The notes beneath the pieces were generated by a model, which worked only from the letters and a program-made list of their open reading frames with translations, ran no database searches and was not told where the DNA came from. Below are positions 61,701 to 64,000 of a stretch of 64,000 nucleotides of DNA, piece after piece (position 1 is the first letter of the stretch; every line of letters starts with the position of its first letter). The stretch lies in the NCBI RefSeq assembly GCF_009857435.1, contig NZ_WWCK01000004.1, positions 1-64,000 on the forward strand, read 5' to 3'. Origin of the DNA: Duganella rivi (GTDB lineage: Bacteria > Pseudomonadota > Gammaproteobacteria > Burkholderiales > Burkholderiaceae_D). The translations under genes were made by a program, and so were the position numbers.

Positions 61701-64000
61701 TAAAGCAAGCTGTCCGTATGGCCCAGTGCATTGCTAATTTTCTCTGCAAAACGGCCTTTAGCGGTATCGAAAATACGTCGCACGACTTCACGGCTCTGCG
61801 CTACGCCTTTAGGGTCTGTCCATTCTTGTGTAAGGGCTTCTTCCAGACCGAAAGCGGTACGTCCATGCGTCGTCTTCACACGCAGAGGCGTGTTATTTTC
61901 TACAATCTCGGTGTCGAGCAGGCCGTCTTTATAGGTAAAGTCAATCTTACGTTGGATTGGATCGCCTACCGGCCCAGCTCTGGTTTCCGTTAATGATGAA
62001 GGCAAGCCAACGAGCCAATTGGTCGTATCAGGGATCACCGGTGTCACCACCGTCGATACAAAGGTGCCGCCGGCAGCGCTGCTTGTTGCGGTCTTCTGCA
62101 GTACATTGCCATAGGTATCGTAGTCGTCAATCTTAACTACTTCCGTCCCCATGTCTGCACCCGACAGGTCTTTCTGTACGCTCGTTATCGAGGTAGCGAG
62201 AACCCACTGCACCTGCGGCGCCATCGGTACCGTTGCGACAATTGTGTAGTCGGTCGACGTATCGCTCAGGTCAATTGTGCGCCCCCGTACCGATTGGACT
62301 AACTGCCGCAGCGGCAGGCCAACCGTCGGGTAAGCCTGACTGTAATAAACTGTGTTCTCGATCTTGGTATCAGGATCGCTCTCTTTGACCACCGCCATGC
62401 CCAACGAGCCGCGACCGGTCACATCCTCCAACGCACCGCCATACTGGTAATTTTTTACCAGCTTGCCAGCTCCGCCACTGGTTTCACGTAATTGCTTCAC
62501 CATTACGCCGGGGGCGACAAATGCGGCAGGATAAGTCGGCGCCAGGACTTGTCCATTAACAATGGGCTTACGCACATAGACAGCAGGATCGTCTCCACGA
62601 GCATAGTCAACCTCAGTCTCGTGACCGATGCCGTTCTTTACCCAGACGATACGATCCATCGCCGCAGGCGCCACGAGCGTCATTGGAACCCATGCGGGCT
62701 TGCCATTTATGTCGGAACCGGTTTTGATCAGTAGCGCAGGCACACCACTGTCGTCGATAAACACAGTCTGGCTCTCCGGCACCGACTCAATTGTGCGGGC
62801 AATGAGATCGCAACTAAATCCAGCGACACCGTAAGCACAGAGATAGGTCTTAGGAGTGAACGGTCCCTCTATAGAGGTCCGGGCTGTGTTAAACAGCAGA
62901 CGGGTTACGCCATCTCCTAGCAGGTCCGCGATCTTGGCGCCACTGGTAGCGTCCGCTGAAGTAGTGTCATAAAACGGCGCGAAGCTGTTCAGACTCGTAT
63001 CCGGCTTGCAATCGACACCATTCTCTTTGCTGAGGCAGATGTAACGGCCATTATTTGCACCAGCATTGCGTATGCTGTAAATAAAATCTGTCAGCCCATC
63101 ACCGTTGAAGTCACCGGTCTGATCTGCCGAGTCAACAGTCAGCAGCGTTTTCCCGACGCTTTTCGATTGGACTGGAGTATTACAGGCCATACCATCGATT
63201 TGATTAAAGCAAATCGTCACACCGTTAATCCGGTCTAAGCGCTGATCGGGGGAGCGAATCTCGTATGGGTCAGCTGGATTAGCCGCAGGTACCAGAGTCC
63301 CCCAGACCGAGTAAAAGTCGGATTTGGGCTGCCGGCTCAGCGAAATTTCGTTGATATTGAGGAAGTCGAAGCTGGTCAGACTCGGCTCGCTGGTGAGCAA
63401 CGACGGCATCCCATTGAATTTCAAGTCGCTACAGCTCATGGCGCCATTGACATACGTGCAGTCGCGCGCGATACCGTCTCGATTAATCTTACCAATCAAG
63501 TGCGCCTTACGATCGCCACGCAAATTAACCGGCGCCGGAGTGCCATCACCGCCAGCCTGGCAACTGAACGTGACGGGTGCTCCTTTAGCATTGTTGATGC
63601 AGTAGCCCCACTTCTTGTTGGTGGTGTCAGCCAGAACAATATCATCAAAACCATCACCATTCAGATCGCTCATGTACGCGCTATTTGCACCGTAGGCAAA
63701 TGTCGACTTAATACCCATGGCGTCAATATCCAACGTAGTCTCACTCTCGTTACCATTGGGCGCGCGGATTTTAACCGCTCCCGTTAGGTGAGGCTGGATG
63801 GTCGGATCGACACATGGTGGCTCATTCGACAGGCCGCAAGCAATCGCTTGTAGCGCAACGAAGCTAGTGCGGCCGGATCCGTCGACGTCACCCTGCAAGC
63901 GCGAGGGGTCACGTCCGGGGAAGTATGGCAGGACGAACGGAGCGACAGATGTTGCTTTCAAAGTTGGTGCGCCGCCAAGCCCCCATTTAAAGTCAGTACG
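58709..64000 (-). CDS. RHS-repeat polymorphic toxin with VCBS-like N-terminus and type-10-like toxin tip (5' partial)
   Basis: More than 1760 residues; the frame is open to the right window edge, so the N-terminus is missing. Visible order: FG-GAP/VCBS calcium-binding repeats (DLNGDGFDDIVLAD, DFNGDGLTDFIY), a TcdB/SpvB-like middle part, many RHS/YD repeats (YDAFGRIKKAKF, YDNLGRLDKVYRP, YDAFGNLKTTED), and the RHS core box with LNRYSYVLNSPLNYTDPSG. About 245 residues follow, ending in a domain that resembles polymorphic toxin type 10 (LDVFVTNASELRGLSNAQIAEKL, FRTNPGFIQGGRTAGGAAEFVIPNG; split). The RHS shell would cage this toxin until delivery to a rival cell. Its base composition is clearly poorer in GC than most of the window, suggesting horizontal gain. 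Confidence 0.88.
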   Translation of the reverse strand, partial: RTDFKWGLGGAPTLKATSVAPFVLPYFPGRDPSRLQGDVDGSGRTSFVALQAIACGLSNEPPCVDPTIQPHLTGAVKIRAPNGNESETTLDIDAMGIKSTFAYGANSAYMSDLNGDGFDDIVLADTTNKKWGYCINNAKGAPVTFSCQAGGDGTPAPVNLRGDRKAHLIGKINRDGIARDCTYVNGAMSCSDLKFNGMPSLLTSEPSLTSFDFLNINEISLSRQPKSDFYSVWGTLVPAANPADPYEIRSPDQRLDRINGVTICFNQIDGMACNTPVQSKSVGKTLLTVDSADQTGDFNGDGLTDFIYSIRNAGANNGRYICLSKENGVDCKPDTSLNSFAPFYDTTSADATSGAKIADLLGDGVTRLLFNTARTSIEGPFTPKTYLCAYGVAGFSCDLIARTIESVPESQTVFIDDSGVPALLIKTGSDINGKPAWVPMTLVAPAAMDRIVWVKNGIGHETEVDYARGDDPAVYVRKPIVNGQVLAPTYPAAFVAPGVMVKQLRETSGGAGKLVKNYQYGGALEDVTGRGSLGMAVVKESDPDTKIENTVYYSQAYPTVGLPLRQLVQSVRGRTIDLSDTSTDYTIVATVPMAPQVQWVLATSITSVQKDLSGADMGTEVVKIDDYDTYGNVLQKTATSSAAGGTFVSTVVTPVIPDTTNWLVGLPSSLTETRAGPVGDPIQRKIDFTYKDGLLDTEIVENNTPLRVKTTHGRTAFGLEEALTQEWTDPKGVAQSREVVRRIFDTAKGRFAEKISNALGHTDSLLYNAQTGLPKSRTDANQQKTEYTYDAFGRIKKAKFANANETLSYYKQCVNDSACPAGATTVGVREYSRGTDHIAVPEARYLNAAGKPVSISTWGSQGRQIVVDYGYDNLGRLDKVYRPRFVNDIAYIAASYEYDDLGRVTGVTRWDENNTPQKSIVKFDGLLTTYQNPELFETVETRDVQGHLIEVKDAAGKFTKMGYDAFGNLKTTEDPNGNIVTVKYDNLGRKTDLSDPDLGWIHYDVDAVGRVYQQTSPEDRLAQGLTTFEYDKLDRMTRRLERDLDSRWVFDTELPSTAPAKGKLVSASTWKKSPAVADYERTYEYDAFGNPKEIRRTSANGIHVSTYKYDAWGRLSSESAAPSIGKSKTFVRRYDDMGQLAGLERDGVILWSIADADAAGRPMLTQLGNGLTEKREFNPYSGRLTKINVLKGASPLLQQNYAYNPRGLLSHRDAFWPGASFMEDFTYDGLNRLATSTVGSVRLQYGYDEAGNLKHKDDLSTTEDYTYFSQKLGEGSLPHAVKRLPGSSADFAYDKNGNLRNGAGRQLTWKSFNMPATITKGSFTSTFTYGAEHQRVRQDRAGGANPISTEYLGMQQLESVSNKVTATRSYWPIGNGVDVDVEAGAANTRWMHVDAQGSVMAISDENGDIKESTAYDPWGKRRELGGVPAGRGSATPDVIDGVLDSTGYTGEEMLDQLDLVHLNGRVYDPGIGRFISADPFVTDWSNGQSLNRYSYVLNSPLNYTDPSGYEEQSVPSVVVTGSLNGALGSSGGSIGAGSSSSIAGSKQGPAATVTVRGKSQSANSGFKDHSRRSLGDPLQGIVQEFHDYGTNGNGEQILGTSARRVEMTDHASGQVGTMIGIAASGLPVDRAVVGIYRGYQFVNAARAAKSVANPISNTFARVVPRGLKPTTLAKPGDLDVFVTNASELRGLSNAQIAEKLTIPELPGGFKVIEFPSAGIEGIASPVFRTNPGFIQGGRTAGGAAEFVIPNGPIPSGAIEWIPH

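Noticed and set aside
1..64000. tRNA, rRNA or known riboswitch genes and intact insertion sequences
   Set aside because: Intergenic stretches were read on both strands; no cloverleaf, rRNA segment, riboswitch core or transposase was recognised.

Overview
The window looks like a chromosomal segment of a high-GC betaproteobacterium of the Oxalobacteraceae (Duganella/Massilia/Rugamonas-like). Evidence: a mannose-sensitive haemagglutinin (MSHA) type IV pilus cluster, a PEP-CTERM protein, several propeller-type sensor kinases, SCO/PCu(A)C copper proteins and a methyl-accepting chemotaxis protein. Family calls come from motifs read by eye; no database search was run.

Layout. 1-9.5 kb: MSHA pilus assembly operon (MshN-like TPR protein, MshE ATPase with a c-di-GMP-binding N-terminus, MshG, MshI/J/K-like proteins, a minor prepilin, an ABC-2-like permease, an unknown protein and an MshA-like prepilin). 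9.5-10.6 kb: APH-fold phosphotransferase. 10.7-15.8 kb: hybrid histidine kinase coupled to a REC-GGDEF diguanylate cyclase. 15.8-18.8 kb (minus): a propeller histidine kinase split by a one-base frameshift in a run of seven C (G on the coding strand). 18.9-22.9 kb: epoxide-hydrolase-like enzyme, DUF1348/NTF2-like protein, NarL-type regulator, LysR regulator and isochorismatase-like hydrolase. 23-24.2 kb: trypsin-like PEP-CTERM protease. 24.2-26.5 kb (minus): tandem acyl-CoA dehydrogenases.

26.7-36.5 kb is a glycan-use region: GH105 and DUF4861 genes behind a promoter carrying tandem FadR/GntR-like palindromes, a GH16 glucanase with a Thr-Pro linker and C-terminal binding module behind a consensus promoter with a LacI-type operator, and a giant propeller hybrid kinase. 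36.5-38.0 kb holds a compact divergent pair: a SagB-like peptide-maturation dehydrogenase and an 82-residue peptide with a nitrile-hydratase-type leader. This is a candidate RiPP (ribosomally made, modified peptide) locus and the best lead for an undescribed system. 38-44.5 kb: NHL-repeat/M23 fusion, SDR/LysR divergent pair, and the Prc protease. 44.9-48.6 kb: chemoreceptor, SCO1 and PCu(A)C copper chaperones, TetR regulator.

48.7-56.9 kb is one tightly overlapping nine-gene operon (flavoprotein, DUF1365, cyclopropane-fatty-acid-synthase-like enzyme, chalcone-isomerase-like protein, MFS carrier, DUF3833 lipoprotein, SDR, SnoaL-like protein, FeS-type photolyase). It resembles light/singlet-oxygen stress clusters but has a TetR gene next to it. 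56.9-58.4 kb has no credible gene and carries a degenerate duplication. 58.4 kb to the end (minus) is an RHS polymorphic toxin with a type-10-like toxin tip and an Imm27-like immunity gene; it runs off the window and is visibly poorer in GC than the rest, suggesting transfer.
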